A DNA stretch of 28,059 nucleotides from CAZDJQ01 sp964505765 (GCA_964505765.1 CAZDJQ010000009.1:1-28059), one strand, 5' to 3'. Shown: positions 1 through 7,942, counted from the first letter of the stretch. Numbers and translations are program-made. Notes: generated from the letters alone by a model not told the origin.

Positions 1-1147
1 CACCAATACGACCGCCGGCCAGGGCCTGATAAGCCTGGACCGCGCCATGATGAGGAGAACCCACCGTTACTACTTTTCCGGCTCGTTCTTCATTGTTCTG
101 AGCCCAATTGCGAGATACAAGCCCACCTAAGCTATGCCCAATGAAATCAATTTTAGATGCTTGTGATAATTCTGGTTCGTCTGAAATAAATTCATCTAAA
201 TTTCCCTGAATAAGATCCAACCTTTTACGCCAATCATAAGGCCAAACAAAAAAATCCTGACCTTCTGTATATCCATTTGCTTTAATGCTGTCAATTAAGG
301 GTTGATAAACCGGCACGGCAAAAGGAATTAAATCCCACTCTTTTACGGGAACATCCTCGCCATAAACCATTGCTTGGGTGTTCCAACTAGCGGTTATGCC
401 GGGAATTAATATCAAAGGATGCTTTTCCTCGTCTTCCTCAATATAAACCTTAATGTCATCAAACCATTTTTCAACACCCTTGTACCAAGAACCACTCCAA
501 GCCTCCACACCAATACCACCACTCTCAAAGGGGTCATTTACATCAATCTTTTCATAAATTTTATTAAAATGTTCATAACCTGGACATTTTATATATACTT
601 CTATTCTATTATTATCTAATTTTATTTTTAATGGATACCAGATTTCATTCTTTAAAGAACAACCAATATCACTTGGAGATATTTGATGATCAGGCCAAAT
701 ATGATTTTTGTTTGTTTCGCCTTTATATAATTGTGATTTAAAAATTCTTATATTGTTTGAGTCTGTCCATCCACTTGTTCTTAAATCAACACTATACATA
801 GAAAATTTATTTTGATCTTCTTTTGCCCTAAACCAAATATGCTGATCAACTCCACTAACGCTTTTTATTTTTAACTCAACTACGTAATTAGTCCAATCCT
901 GCATATCAGATAATTCTTGTGGCAATAATATCGCTCTATTATCTTTTTCTTCAATATTTACCTTTAAATAACCCAAATCAGAATTATCCTGATAGCCTTC
1001 CCAGTCACCAGATAGAACATACCACTGTTCTCGGATATCAGAAAAGTTGTCGTAAAAAAGAAAATTAGATGCAAAAATTCTTGTATAATTAAAGAAGTAC
1101 AAGGTCAACAAAAATGAAAAAAATGAAAAAATTTTTAGATGATTCAC
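1..1147 (-). CDS. Secreted LCAT-like lipase/esterase with N-terminal concanavalin-like domain (3' truncated by window edge)
   Basis: The frame is open from a GTG at 1147 down to base 2 (382 codons) and runs off the window, so the C-terminus is missing. Residues 1-26 look like a signal peptide: a Lys at 5, a Phe/Leu-rich core, and a likely cut after RIFA. Residues about 29-195 (NFSDIREQWYVLSGDWEG and onward) resemble LamG/concanavalin-like beta-sandwich domains. From about 210 an alpha/beta hydrolase begins with HPLILIPGITASW, and the nucleophile elbow GHSLGG is at 337-342 (Ser339). The order of motifs resembles the lecithin:cholesterol acyltransferase/lipase family. The Asp and His of the triad are presumably partly beyond the edge. 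The only start candidates that keep the signal peptide are GTG 1147 or internal TTGs. The 5' end overlaps the divergent glycosyltransferase by 34 bp. Likely an extracellular or surface lipid/ester hydrolase; substrate unknown. Confidence 0.8.
   Translation of the reverse strand, partial: MNHLKIFSFFSFLLTLYFFNYTRIFASNFLFYDNFSDIREQWYVLSGDWEGYQDNSDLGYLKVNIEEKDNRAILLPQELSDMQDWTNYVVELKIKSVSGVDQHIWFRAKEDQNKFSMYSVDLRTSGWTDSNNIRIFKSQLYKGETNKNHIWPDHQISPSDIGCSLKNEIWYPLKIKLDNNRIEVYIKCPGYEHFNKIYEKIDVNDPFESGGIGVEAWSGSWYKGVEKWFDDIKVYIEEDEEKHPLILIPGITASWNTQAMVYGEDVPVKEWDLIPFAVPVYQPLIDSIKANGYTEGQDFFVWPYDWRKRLDLIQGNLDEFISDEPELSQASKIDFIGHSLGGLVSRNWAQNNEERAGKVVTVGSPHHGAVQAYQALAGGRIG
1084..1089 (+). promoter_or_regulatory. 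-10 box (TATAAT) for the glycosyltransferase operon
   Basis: A perfect TATAAT lies 24 nt before the ATG at 1114. No good -35 is visible. It lies inside the divergent lipase gene, just after its signal-peptide region. Confidence 0.45.
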
Positions 1148-2064
1148 TTACTCTACAATCTACATGGAAAAGTATCTCTACGTCAAGTAAAACATTACCA
1201 ATTTCAACAATTATCATTACATACAAAAGTAATAAACATTTATATGACTGCTTATTAAACATTATAAATTCGCAAAAAATACCAAAAGAAATAATAATAA
1301 TTGATAACAACTCACCGCTAAGTCCCTTTCATGTTATTAAAGAAGTTGTTGAGCATAAAAAAAATGTGGATATTCCCAATATCAATTTCTACAAAAGTAA
1401 AGCAAATATTGGTTTTGCAAAAGCAGTAAATATGGGTATTAATTTATCAAAACATGAAAATATTCTCTTAGTAAACCCCGATCTCTTTTTAGAAAAATCA
1501 GCTATAAAAAAAATTTTAAATTCTAAAAGGAAATGCTCAATTATTGGGGGGAAAACATATATGCAAAACGGAGAATTATATCCCACAGTAACCCAAAATA
1601 TAAATCTGTTTAAAATTTTCATTGAATTCACTTCATTAAAAAAAATCTTAAATCTTATTAAATTTAAACAATCTTTTTTTTGGGATTTTGAAGCGTTAAA
1701 ATCAAAAAGTGTTATAAGAGTTAGTGGGGTTTCTGGTTGTTTTATGCTTTTTGACAAACAAGTTATTCAAAAAATTGATCACTTTGATGAAAATTACTTC
1801 CTATACTTAGAAGACCTTGATTTTTGTTTAAAAGCTTATAAAAATAACATCCCGATTTTATTTGAACCAAATGCATACGGAATACATGTCGGAGGAGGAA
1901 GTTCTCTCGACAAACCCAATAAAATAAACGAAAAAGCTTGGCAGAAATCAAAAAAATATTTTTGTAAGAAAAATTTTATATATACAGGAAATCTCTTAAA
2001 CTTCATTATTAAAATTGATACCTTATTTATTAAGATTAAACATAATCTTGTAAATATTATTTAA
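1114..2064 (+). CDS. Family 2 glycosyltransferase (rhamnosyltransferase-like)
   Basis: A 316-aa GT-A fold enzyme that should transfer a sugar from a nucleotide donor to a glycan or lipid acceptor at the cytoplasmic face of the membrane. The GT2 start LPISTIIITYKSN is at about 28-40, IIIIDNNS follows, and NIGFAKAVNMGI and ILLVNPDLFLE hold the nucleotide/metal site (the DXD equivalent is NPD). Later VSGVSGCFMLFDKQV and FDENYFLYLEDLDFCLKA are typical of WbbL-like rhamnosyltransferases. The two possible ATGs (1114, 1123) both overlap the divergent lipase start. Sequence is more AT-rich than neighbouring genes, as often seen in surface-polysaccharide genes. The next glycosyltransferase begins 2 nt after the stop, so they form an operon. 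Acceptor and sugar cannot be told. Confidence 0.85.
   Translation: MKKMKKFLDDSLTLQSTWKSISTSSKTLPISTIIITYKSNKHLYDCLLNIINSQKIPKEIIIIDNNSPLSPFHVIKEVVEHKKNVDIPNINFYKSKANIGFAKAVNMGINLSKHENILLVNPDLFLEKSAIKKILNSKRKCSIIGGKTYMQNGELYPTVTQNINLFKIFIEFTSLKKILNLIKFKQSFFWDFEALKSKSVIRVSGVSGCFMLFDKQVIQKIDHFDENYFLYLEDLDFCLKAYKNNIPILFEPNAYGIHVGGGSSLDKPNKINEKAWQKSKKYFCKKNFIYTGNLLNFIIKIDTLFIKIKHNLVNII
1157..1186 (-). promoter_or_regulatory. Putative promoter of the lipase gene
   Basis: On the minus strand TTGACG (1186-1181), an 18-nt spacer, and TAGATT (1162-1157) precede the GTG start by 9 nt. The -35 matches 5/6 and the -10 matches 4/6. It lies inside the coding sequence of the divergent glycosyltransferase. 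Confidence 0.4.
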
Positions 2065-2065
2065 A

Positions 2066-2830
2066 ATGAAAATATCGGCTGTGGTTTTAACCAAAAATGA
2101 GGAAAAAAATATTACCAACTGCTTGGAGCATTTAAAATGGTGCGATGAAATTATTGTCATTGATGATTTTTCAACGGATAATACCCGAAAATTGGCACAG
2201 AGTAGGGGAGCAAAAGTATATAAAAGAAAACTTAATAATAATTTCGCCGCCCAAAGAAACTTCGGCCTTACCAAGGCAAAATTTAACTGGATATTGTTTG
2301 TTGACGCTGATGAAATTGTTCCTCCCCCACTTGCAGATGAGATTGTGCGACGTCTAAAGAAAACTGACAAGCTGGGATTTTATCTCCCTCGACAAGAACT
2401 TTTCTACGGTCAACCCCTGATATGCGCCGATAAACCAGCAAATGATTGGTCTTTTGGGCCGATTAAATTACTACGTTTGGCTAAAAAAGAGGCTGGGAAA
2501 TGGAAAGGAGCGGTCCATGAAACATGGAATATAAACAGGAAGGTGGGGAGATTTAAGAACAGTTTGTTGCATTGTTCCTTCCCTAACCTTGATACCGCTT
2601 TAAAAAAAATTAACCGCTATAGCCTAATTAAAGCAAGAAGCTTAGATCAACAGGACAGAAAAACAAATATCATTGAAGTATTGTTTTACCCAATCGCCAA
2701 GTTTTTTAAAAACTTTGTCTGGCACTTGGGGTTTTTAGACCGGACAAGAGGATTAATATTCTGCCTAATAATGTCATTACACTCATTCCTCGCTAAAGCT
2801 AAGCTGTGGCATTTACAACAATCAGATTAG
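2066..2830 (+). CDS. Family 2 glycosyltransferase (WaaE/KdtX-like)
   Basis: A 254-aa GT2 enzyme. It begins MKISAVVLTKNEEKNI, the classic start of the WaaE/KdtX-like branch. IIVIDDFSTDNT and NFAAQRNFG follow, and ILFVDADEIV carries the DXD metal site (DAD). WKGAVHETW is typical of the acceptor region. The C-terminal basic/aromatic stretch (FFKNFVWHLGFLDRTRGLIFCLIMSLHSFLAKAKLW) probably docks on the membrane. It follows the preceding glycosyltransferase with 2 nt between them and ends tail-to-tail with the Ig-like gene, their stop codons overlapping by 2 bases. The role is probably a step in surface glycan or glycolipid assembly; the exact sugar is unknown. Confidence 0.87.
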   Translation: MKISAVVLTKNEEKNITNCLEHLKWCDEIIVIDDFSTDNTRKLAQSRGAKVYKRKLNNNFAAQRNFGLTKAKFNWILFVDADEIVPPPLADEIVRRLKKTDKLGFYLPRQELFYGQPLICADKPANDWSFGPIKLLRLAKKEAGKWKGAVHETWNINRKVGRFKNSLLHCSFPNLDTALKKINRYSLIKARSLDQQDRKTNIIEVLFYPIAKFFKNFVWHLGFLDRTRGLIFCLIMSLHSFLAKAKLWHLQQSD

Positions 2831-3552
2831 GGCAAATACGTAACTTTTCTAGTCTCTTCAGTAACATTCCCTGCTTTGTCTTCTGACTTTATGACAATAT
2901 CGTTTGAGCCTTCTTGTAAAGTCATCCGGTAAAGAAACTTTCCTTCTTGATCTACAATTACTATATTTTCATTTACCAATACTCTTGCTGTCGGTTCGGT
3001 AACCCCTTCTATTTCTACTACTTGGTCGTCTGATAAGCTGTTTTCTTCCGGTTTTGTTATTTCCAGTTCCGGCGGTTGGGTATCATATATTATTTCTATT
3101 TTTTCTGTTGCATCACTTTTATTGCCCGCTTCATCCTCCGCAAAAGCATAAAATGTGTTTTTTTCTTCCTTTAAATCTAATTTCTGGAGCTCAAAATTTC
3201 CTTCTTCGTCTACTACTGTTTCTATTTCTCTATCATTAAAGCTTAAGTAAACTTTTGCTTTTGGCTCGGTCACACCTTCTATGGTTAATTGGGCACTGTT
3301 TGTCGCTTCAGGAACAAATGTAAAACGAGGAGGCGGCGGCGGAACAGTATCTTCTGCTACTTGCTGATTAGTTGAGGATTTTAAATCTCCAAGATAGTCC
3401 ACTAAATTAACAAATAAGGGGAAGCCCCAAATTACAATAACAATAATCAGAATTATAGTAAGAATACCAAAAAGAACCCCTCGTCTTTTTATCACATCTT
3501 CTTCGGAAACTTTCCCCTTTTTTCTTACCTTGAACTTTCTTTTGTTATTCAT
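2827..3552 (-). CDS. Membrane-anchored protein with two Ig-like (glucodextranase domain B-like) repeats
   Basis: 241 aa. A highly basic N-terminus (MNNKRKFKVRKKGK) is followed by one transmembrane helix at about 26-50 (GVLFGILTIILIIVIVIWGF), a linker with PPPPP, and two homologous beta-sandwich repeats. Each repeat opens with T/EIEGVTEP and closes with EDEAGNKSD or EDKAGNVTEE. These resemble the Ig-like repeats annotated as glucodextranase domain B or bacterial Ig modules. No catalytic residues are visible. The basic end should stay in the cytoplasm with the repeats outside. Probably a surface adhesion or wall-associated protein. ATG start; the upstream AT-rich region has TAAAAT but no strong Shine-Dalgarno. 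Confidence 0.75.
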   Translation of the reverse strand: MNNKRKFKVRKKGKVSEEDVIKRRGVLFGILTIILIIVIVIWGFPLFVNLVDYLGDLKSSTNQQVAEDTVPPPPPRFTFVPEATNSAQLTIEGVTEPKAKVYLSFNDREIETVVDEEGNFELQKLDLKEEKNTFYAFAEDEAGNKSDATEKIEIIYDTQPPELEITKPEENSLSDDQVVEIEGVTEPTARVLVNENIVIVDQEGKFLYRMTLQEGSNDIVIKSEDKAGNVTEETRKVTYLP

Positions 3553-3620
3553 GATTGAGCTTTTTACCTAGCCCGAGAGTATTTTAACAAAATTTTTGAC
3601 AAAAAGAAACTTATTTTCTG

Positions 3621-3693
3621 AGCCGGTGGTCGGATTCGAACCGACGACCTACGGGTTACGATACCGTTGCTCTCCCAACTGAGCTACACCGGC
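3621..3693 (-). tRNA. tRNA-Thr (anticodon CGT)
   Basis: A 73-nt cloverleaf on the minus strand: acceptor GCCGGTG/CACCGGC, D stem GCTC/GAGC, anticodon loop ATCGTAA, T arm GTCGG-TTCGAAT-CCGAC, discriminator T. Anticodon CGT reads ACG (Thr). The pair closing the anticodon loop is a T-C mismatch (positions 31-39). No CCA is encoded. Lies 22 nt downstream of tRNA-Gly in the same direction. Confidence 0.93.
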
Positions 3694-3714
3694 ATACAGT
3701 AATAAGACCAAAGG

Positions 3715-3788
3715 AGCGGGAGATCGGATTCGAACCGACGACCTTCTGCTTGGGAAGCAGACGCTCTAACCAACTGAGCTACTCCCGC
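3715..3788 (-). tRNA. tRNA-Gly (anticodon CCC)
   Basis: A 74-nt cloverleaf on the minus strand: acceptor GCGGGAG/CTCCCGC, D stem GCTC/GAGC, anticodon stem TCTGC/GCAGA with loop TTCCCAA, T arm GTCGG-TTCGAAT-CCGAT with one G-T pair, discriminator T. Anticodon CCC reads GGG. No encoded CCA. Starts 31 nt after the LysM gene's stop codon. Confidence 0.95.
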
Positions 3789-3819
3789 ACTTCTTTACTT
3801 AAAATTAAGTTTAGTCTTA

Positions 3820-4398
3820 TTATCTCGGTATTTCAAGAACCATTCCCGGTTCAATAATATTCGGGTTGTCAATCTCATCTCTATTTGCTGTCCAAATTTC
3901 TGGCCAAGCAAACATGTCTCCATATGCTCTTTGTGCAATCAAGCTTAGAGAATCTCCTTCTACAACCGTATATTCTGTTCCTGTAATTTCTTCCTCCACT
4001 CCAGTTTCAGGTAATCCGTCTACTGTTAACTGTTTAGGTTCGACATCTGGAATTTTTAATTCCTGCCCAGCAGCTAATAAATTAGGATTATTTAAATTGT
4101 TTTCCGCTGCAATATCAACCCAGTTATAGCCAGATTGGTAATACTGTTCAGAAATTTCCCAAAGGTTCTCTCCGATTTGAACAGTGTGAGAACTAGGAAC
4201 CTCAATTACTCGATCAGTAATTTCATCCCCATCTTCCTGAATTTCCTGCTCTTGTATTTGATCTCGAATAGGTTCTTGTTTTTGAAAATAACGATATACC
4301 AGCCCTCCAATCGCCAACACAACAAGAACACCCATCACCATGCTAATAATCTGTTCTGATTTCTTAACTTTATCTATGATTTTTTGTGTATTTGCCAA
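3820..4398 (-). CDS. Membrane-anchored protein with two LysM domains
   Basis: 192 aa from the TTG at 4398. A short basic cytoplasmic end is followed by a transmembrane helix at about 18-35 (ISMVMGVLVVLAIGGLVYRY), an acidic linker rich in Gln and Glu, then LysM 1 at about 75-120 (HTVQIGENLWEISEQYY...NNPNLLAAGQELKIP) and LysM 2 at about 145-192 (YTVVEGDSLSLIAQRAYG...NPNIIEPGMVLEIP), ending right after LysM 2. LysM domains bind N-acetylglucosamine-containing glycans such as peptidoglycan, so this probably tethers the membrane to the wall. A GTG three codons earlier (4407) lies inside the Shine-Dalgarno AAGGAGGTGA; the TTG sits 8 nt after AGGAGG, so TTG is the better start. Flanked on both sides by tRNA genes in the same direction. 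Confidence 0.85.
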   Translation of the reverse strand: MANTQKIIDKVKKSEQIISMVMGVLVVLAIGGLVYRYFQKQEPIRDQIQEQEIQEDGDEITDRVIEVPSSHTVQIGENLWEISEQYYQSGYNWVDIAAENNLNNPNLLAAGQELKIPDVEPKQLTVDGLPETGVEEEITGTEYTVVEGDSLSLIAQRAYGDMFAWPEIWTANRDEIDNPNIIEPGMVLEIPR

Positions 4399-4403
4399 TT
4401 TTC

Positions 4404-4413
4404 TCACCTCCTT
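4404..4413 (-). promoter_or_regulatory. Strong Shine-Dalgarno deciding the LysM gene start
   Basis: AAGGAGGTGA on the minus strand. Spacing from AGGAGG to TTG 4398 is 8 nt, whereas the in-frame GTG at 4407 overlaps the ribosome-binding sequence itself. This argues for the TTG start. Confidence 0.75.
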
Positions 4414-4446
4414 CTGGGCAGAAAAAATTCGAAAGGGCAGGAAGGG

Positions 4447-4520
4447 CGGGGTTGACGGGACTCGAACCCGCAGCTTGTTCCTCGACAGGGAACTACTCTA
4501 ACCAATTGAGTTACAACCCC
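4447..4520 (-). tRNA. tRNA-Asp (anticodon GTC)
   Basis: A 74-nt cloverleaf on the minus strand: acceptor GGGGTTG/CAACCCC, D stem ACTC/GAGT, anticodon stem GTTCC/GGAAC with loop CTGTCGA, T arm GCGGG-TTCGAGT-CCCGT, discriminator G as expected for Asp. No CCA is encoded. It lies just upstream of the LysM gene. Confidence 0.95.
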
Positions 4521-4620
4521 TAACTTTTTTAAAATTTTCAAAGAATAATTCTTCCTTAAAACTAATCGATTTTATCAATATTATGTTATGATTGCAATAG
4601 ACATGAAGATGACTAAAAAC

Positions 4621-6411
4621 ATGAATAATCAAGAAATAAAGGCTCTCCTTGAGGCAATTGCTGCTGCTTATGAAGTTAAAAATGAAAGTCAAAACCGTTT
4701 TCGAATTATGGCTTATGATAGAGCCGCTGCAGCAGTTAATCATCTTTCCTCAGAAGTAAAGGACTTATGGGAAGATGAAAAATTAACATCAATTTCCGGC
4801 ATTGGCCCCAGTATTGCCCAACATTTAGATGAATTATTTAGGACCGGGAACGTAGAACATTTCCAAGAAATACTTTCAGATTTACCACCGGCAATGTTTA
4901 AACTCTTAAACATTAAAGGTATCGGCCCGAAAACAAGTTTCAAATTATGCCAGGAATTAAATGTGGTCAATTCCAAGGACGCTTTTAGCAAGATAAAACT
5001 AGCTGCAAAGAAAGGCAAAATTAGAGATATTGAGGGATTTGGAGAAGAATCTGAACAAAATATACTTGAAGCAATCAAAGAATACGAAAAAATCGGGGCT
5101 AGAAAGAAAAGAATGATTTTGCCTTATGCTGAAGAGCTTGCAAATAAAATAATCAAATATATGAAAAAATGTTCAGGAATCGAAGAGATAAATCCTTTAG
5201 GAAGCTTAAGAAGGAAAGTAGCAACAGTAGGAGATATTGATCTAGCAATAAGCAGTAAAAATCCTAAGAGGATTATTAACCATTTCACAGATTTTTCACA
5301 AGCTAAAGAAATTTTAGAGTCTGGAGAAAGAGATGCCTCAATATTGTTAAGATCCGACCATCAGGTTGATCTAAAAATCCAACATCCCCGGCGATACGGA
5401 GCATTACTTCAACACTATACTGGCTCCAAACATCATAATATTCACTTAAGAAATTATGCTAACAAAAGAGATTTAAGTTTATCTGAATATGGAATCAAAG
5501 ATTTAAATACAAAGGAGAAACATGAATTTGACACCGAAGAAAAACTCTATAACTTTCTTGACTTACCTTTCATTCCACCCGAACTAAGAGAAGATGCCGG
5601 CGAGATTGAGGCGGCTTTGAAAAATAAACTACCTGAACTTATAAAACAAAAAAACATTAAGGGAGATCTACATATTCATTCTGACTTTAATATTGAACCA
5701 AGTCATGATTTAGGAAAAAGTAATATGGAAACAATGATTAGACAAGCTCACGAACTGGGTTATGAATACGTTTGCTTTTCAGAACACAACCCCAGTCAAA
5801 AAAACCATGACCGAGAAGATGTTTTAGCCATATTAAAAAGAAAAAGTGACCATATTGAACAAAATAAATCAACTTGGACAAAAAAATATAACATTAAGGT
5901 TTTAAATGGGCTTGAAATAGACATAAAACCAAACGGGGAGCTGGCAATTCCAAATAAGGGTCTAAAATATCTTGATTTTGCTATTGCTTCTGTTCACAGC
6001 TCTTTTAATCAATCTCGGGAGGAAATGACAAACAGAATTATCAACGCTTTATCTCATCCTAAAATAAAAATACTAGGCCACCCAACCGGAAGAAAGATCG
6101 GCCAAAGAGAAGCCTATGAGATCAACTGGGACAAACTTTTTAAATTTTGTCAAGAAAAAAACAAGGCTCTAGAAATTAATGCCTGGCCAGAACGCCTTGA
6201 TCTCCCTGACAATTTAGTCCGAGATGCTATAGAAAACGGGGTAAAAATGGTTATAAACAGTGATTCACACCATGTAGATCATATGCCATATATCAAATAC
6301 GGCGTTTATGTCGCCAGAAGGGGATGGGCCAGTAAGAATGACATTATTAATACATTAACATATAATAAATTAGTAGATTATCTAAACATAAAAGGAGGTG
6401 ATACAAAATGA
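4621..6411 (+). CDS. polX: DNA polymerase/3'-5' exonuclease PolX (family X polymerase with PHP domain)
   Basis: 596 aa from the ATG at 4621. Residues 1-about 80 form the 8-kDa-type helix-hairpin-helix domain, with a second HhH at about 85-110 (LLNIKGIGPKTSFKL). The nucleotidyltransferase palm has GSLRR at about 194 and DID at 205-207, with the third Asp at 250 (VDLKIQHP), so all three metal ligands are present. The C-terminal PHP phosphoesterase has HIH at 351-353, SEHNP, LEID, HPTGR and NSDSHH, so the exonuclease site also looks intact. The family does short-gap filling in base excision repair. In-frame ATGs at 4588, 4603 and 4609 exist; 4621 is chosen because MNNQEIKALLE matches the usual family N-terminus in length. 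The C-terminal codons contain the lemA Shine-Dalgarno, and the stop overlaps lemA. Confidence 0.93.
   Translation: MNNQEIKALLEAIAAAYEVKNESQNRFRIMAYDRAAAAVNHLSSEVKDLWEDEKLTSISGIGPSIAQHLDELFRTGNVEHFQEILSDLPPAMFKLLNIKGIGPKTSFKLCQELNVVNSKDAFSKIKLAAKKGKIRDIEGFGEESEQNILEAIKEYEKIGARKKRMILPYAEELANKIIKYMKKCSGIEEINPLGSLRRKVATVGDIDLAISSKNPKRIINHFTDFSQAKEILESGERDASILLRSDHQVDLKIQHPRRYGALLQHYTGSKHHNIHLRNYANKRDLSLSEYGIKDLNTKEKHEFDTEEKLYNFLDLPFIPPELREDAGEIEAALKNKLPELIKQKNIKGDLHIHSDFNIEPSHDLGKSNMETMIRQAHELGYEYVCFSEHNPSQKNHDREDVLAILKRKSDHIEQNKSTWTKKYNIKVLNGLEIDIKPNGELAIPNKGLKYLDFAIASVHSSFNQSREEMTNRIINALSHPKIKILGHPTGRKIGQREAYEINWDKLFKFCQEKNKALEINAWPERLDLPDNLVRDAIENGVKMVINSDSHHVDHMPYIKYGVYVARRGWASKNDIINTLTYNKLVDYLNIKGGDTK
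6390..6401 (+). promoter_or_regulatory. Extended Shine-Dalgarno for lemA inside the polX 3' end
   Basis: AAAGGAGGTGAT, complementary over its full length to the typical 16S 3' end, lies 6 nt before the lemA ATG at 6408. It is itself translated as part of PolX's last residues (IKGGDTK). Confidence 0.8.
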
Positions 6412-6989
6412 ATTTTATAATTATCGCAGTTTTAGTTGTTATTGCGGGTTATGTAATTGCAACATATAACCAATTTCAAACATTAAAAACCAGAATACAG
6501 GCATCAATCCAAGAAATAGGCAACCAATTAAAGAGACAGGCAAATTTAATTCCCAACTTAACCCAATCCGCAAAGAAATACCTGGAGCATGAACAATCAA
6601 TTTTCGAAAAACTAACTGAAGCCAGAAAAAATATCAACCAAGCTATAAAGGAAAATAACGCAGAAAAATTAGAACAAGGGCAAAAACAAATTCAAGAAGC
6701 CTTAGGAAGTCTGCGAATAGTTCTTGAAGATAATCCTGAGCTTAAGGGAGCAGAAGTGATCAACCGATTAATGGGAGAGTTAAGAGATACGTCAGACAAA
6801 ATTATGTATGCTCGGCGAACATTAATTGATTTAACTGCTGATTATAACCGCAGATTAGCCACTATTCCAAGCAATTTTATCGGACAATTATTTGGATTTA
6901 AACCGGAAAAAGGTTTAAGTGTGCCGCAAGAAGGAGAATTTATTGAGGTCAGCGAAAAAGAAACAAAAACTCCTAACGTTGATTTATAA
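6408..6989 (+). CDS. lemA: LemA family membrane protein
   Basis: 193 aa. One N-terminal transmembrane helix (about 2-21) is followed by a long helical domain: TLKTRIQASIQEIGNQLKRQANLIPNL is the conserved LemA segment, followed by coiled-coil-like repeats and a MYARRTLIDLTADYNRR motif near the end. The family's biochemical function is unresolved; the protein is anchored with an N-terminal helix and a helical-bundle domain. It overlaps polX by 4 bp (ATGA) and has a very strong Shine-Dalgarno. Next to htpX, a pairing seen in many bacteria that suggests a shared membrane stress or proteolysis role. Confidence 0.9.
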   Translation: MNFIIIAVLVVIAGYVIATYNQFQTLKTRIQASIQEIGNQLKRQANLIPNLTQSAKKYLEHEQSIFEKLTEARKNINQAIKENNAEKLEQGQKQIQEALGSLRIVLEDNPELKGAEVINRLMGELRDTSDKIMYARRTLIDLTADYNRRLATIPSNFIGQLFGFKPEKGLSVPQEGEFIEVSEKETKTPNVDL

Positions 6990-6995
6990 TCAAGT

Positions 6996-7895
6996 ATGCG
7001 AAATATATACCAGCAAATTGATACGAATAAACGTCGAAGTTGGATAGTAATAGTCTGCTTTGTTGGTTTTGTTACAACATTTGTTTGGTTAATAGGCCAA
7101 ATTTATGATTTTCATATTGGAATTATTGTATTTGCCGGGATTATTTCTGTAGTTTCTGCCCTTAGCGGTTATTTCTGGGGTGATAAATTAATCCTTAAGA
7201 TTTCTAATGCCCAGCCGGCCAAGCGCAATCAGCATTTTAACTTTTTCACTGCAGCCGAAAACTTGTCAATTGCAGGGCAAATACCTAAACCGGATCTTTA
7301 CGTAATCAACAGCCCGGCAATGAACGCATTTGCCACCGGAAGAAACCCCGAACACGCAGTTATTTGTGCAACCAGCGGCTTAATAAACAAATTAAACAAA
7401 AGCGAATTAGAAGCAGTAATCGCTCATGAAATTTCCCATATTACCAATTTTGATATCCGCTTAATGACGATTGTAGCTGTATTAGTAGGAACTATTTCTT
7501 TACTTAGTAATTGGATTTTAAGATCAAGAAGCTACGGCCTGAATAGGGATAAAAAAAGAAAAACTTCTTCTTTAACTTTGGGTTTAGGGCTGGTCGGCTT
7601 AATTCTTGCTCCAATTATAGCTAAATTGATTCAACTGGCACTATCTCGTCAGCGAGAATTCTTTGCTGATGCACAAGCAGTTAAATTAACCCGCCAGCCG
7701 CAAAGTCTAATAGATGCTTTAAGTAAACTTGAAAAAAATCCAACCCCGCTGCAATCTGCCACCACTGCCACTTCTCATTTGTATATAGTCAACCCCTTAA
7801 AAAATCTAAACAGGGGAATTCAAAAAATAGCAAATTTATTTTCAACTCACCCTCCAATAGAAGTTAGAATAAAAAATTTGAAACAAATGCAGTGA
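6996..7895 (+). CDS. htpX: HtpX-like membrane zinc metalloprotease (M48 family)
   Basis: 299 aa. Two N-terminal transmembrane helices (about 16-36 and 41-62) and two after the active site (about 156-172 and 194-216). The zinc motif HEISH is at 144-148 and the third ligand Glu at 221 (QREFFADAQA). INSPAMNAFATGR is the conserved M48B substrate-strand segment, and the C-terminus STHPPIEVRIKNL is the family signature. It should degrade damaged or misfolded membrane proteins. Starts 6 nt after lemA with only a weak Shine-Dalgarno, so translation is probably coupled to lemA. All catalytic residues are present. Confidence 0.93.
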   Translation: MRNIYQQIDTNKRRSWIVIVCFVGFVTTFVWLIGQIYDFHIGIIVFAGIISVVSALSGYFWGDKLILKISNAQPAKRNQHFNFFTAAENLSIAGQIPKPDLYVINSPAMNAFATGRNPEHAVICATSGLINKLNKSELEAVIAHEISHITNFDIRLMTIVAVLVGTISLLSNWILRSRSYGLNRDKKRKTSSLTLGLGLVGLILAPIIAKLIQLALSRQREFFADAQAVKLTRQPQSLIDALSKLEKNPTPLQSATTATSHLYIVNPLKNLNRGIQKIANLFSTHPPIEVRIKNLKQMQ

Positions 7896-7942
7896 TAAAT
7901 CATTCTCCGCCTTTCTATAGCAATCGCGACATCGGTCTGCCA

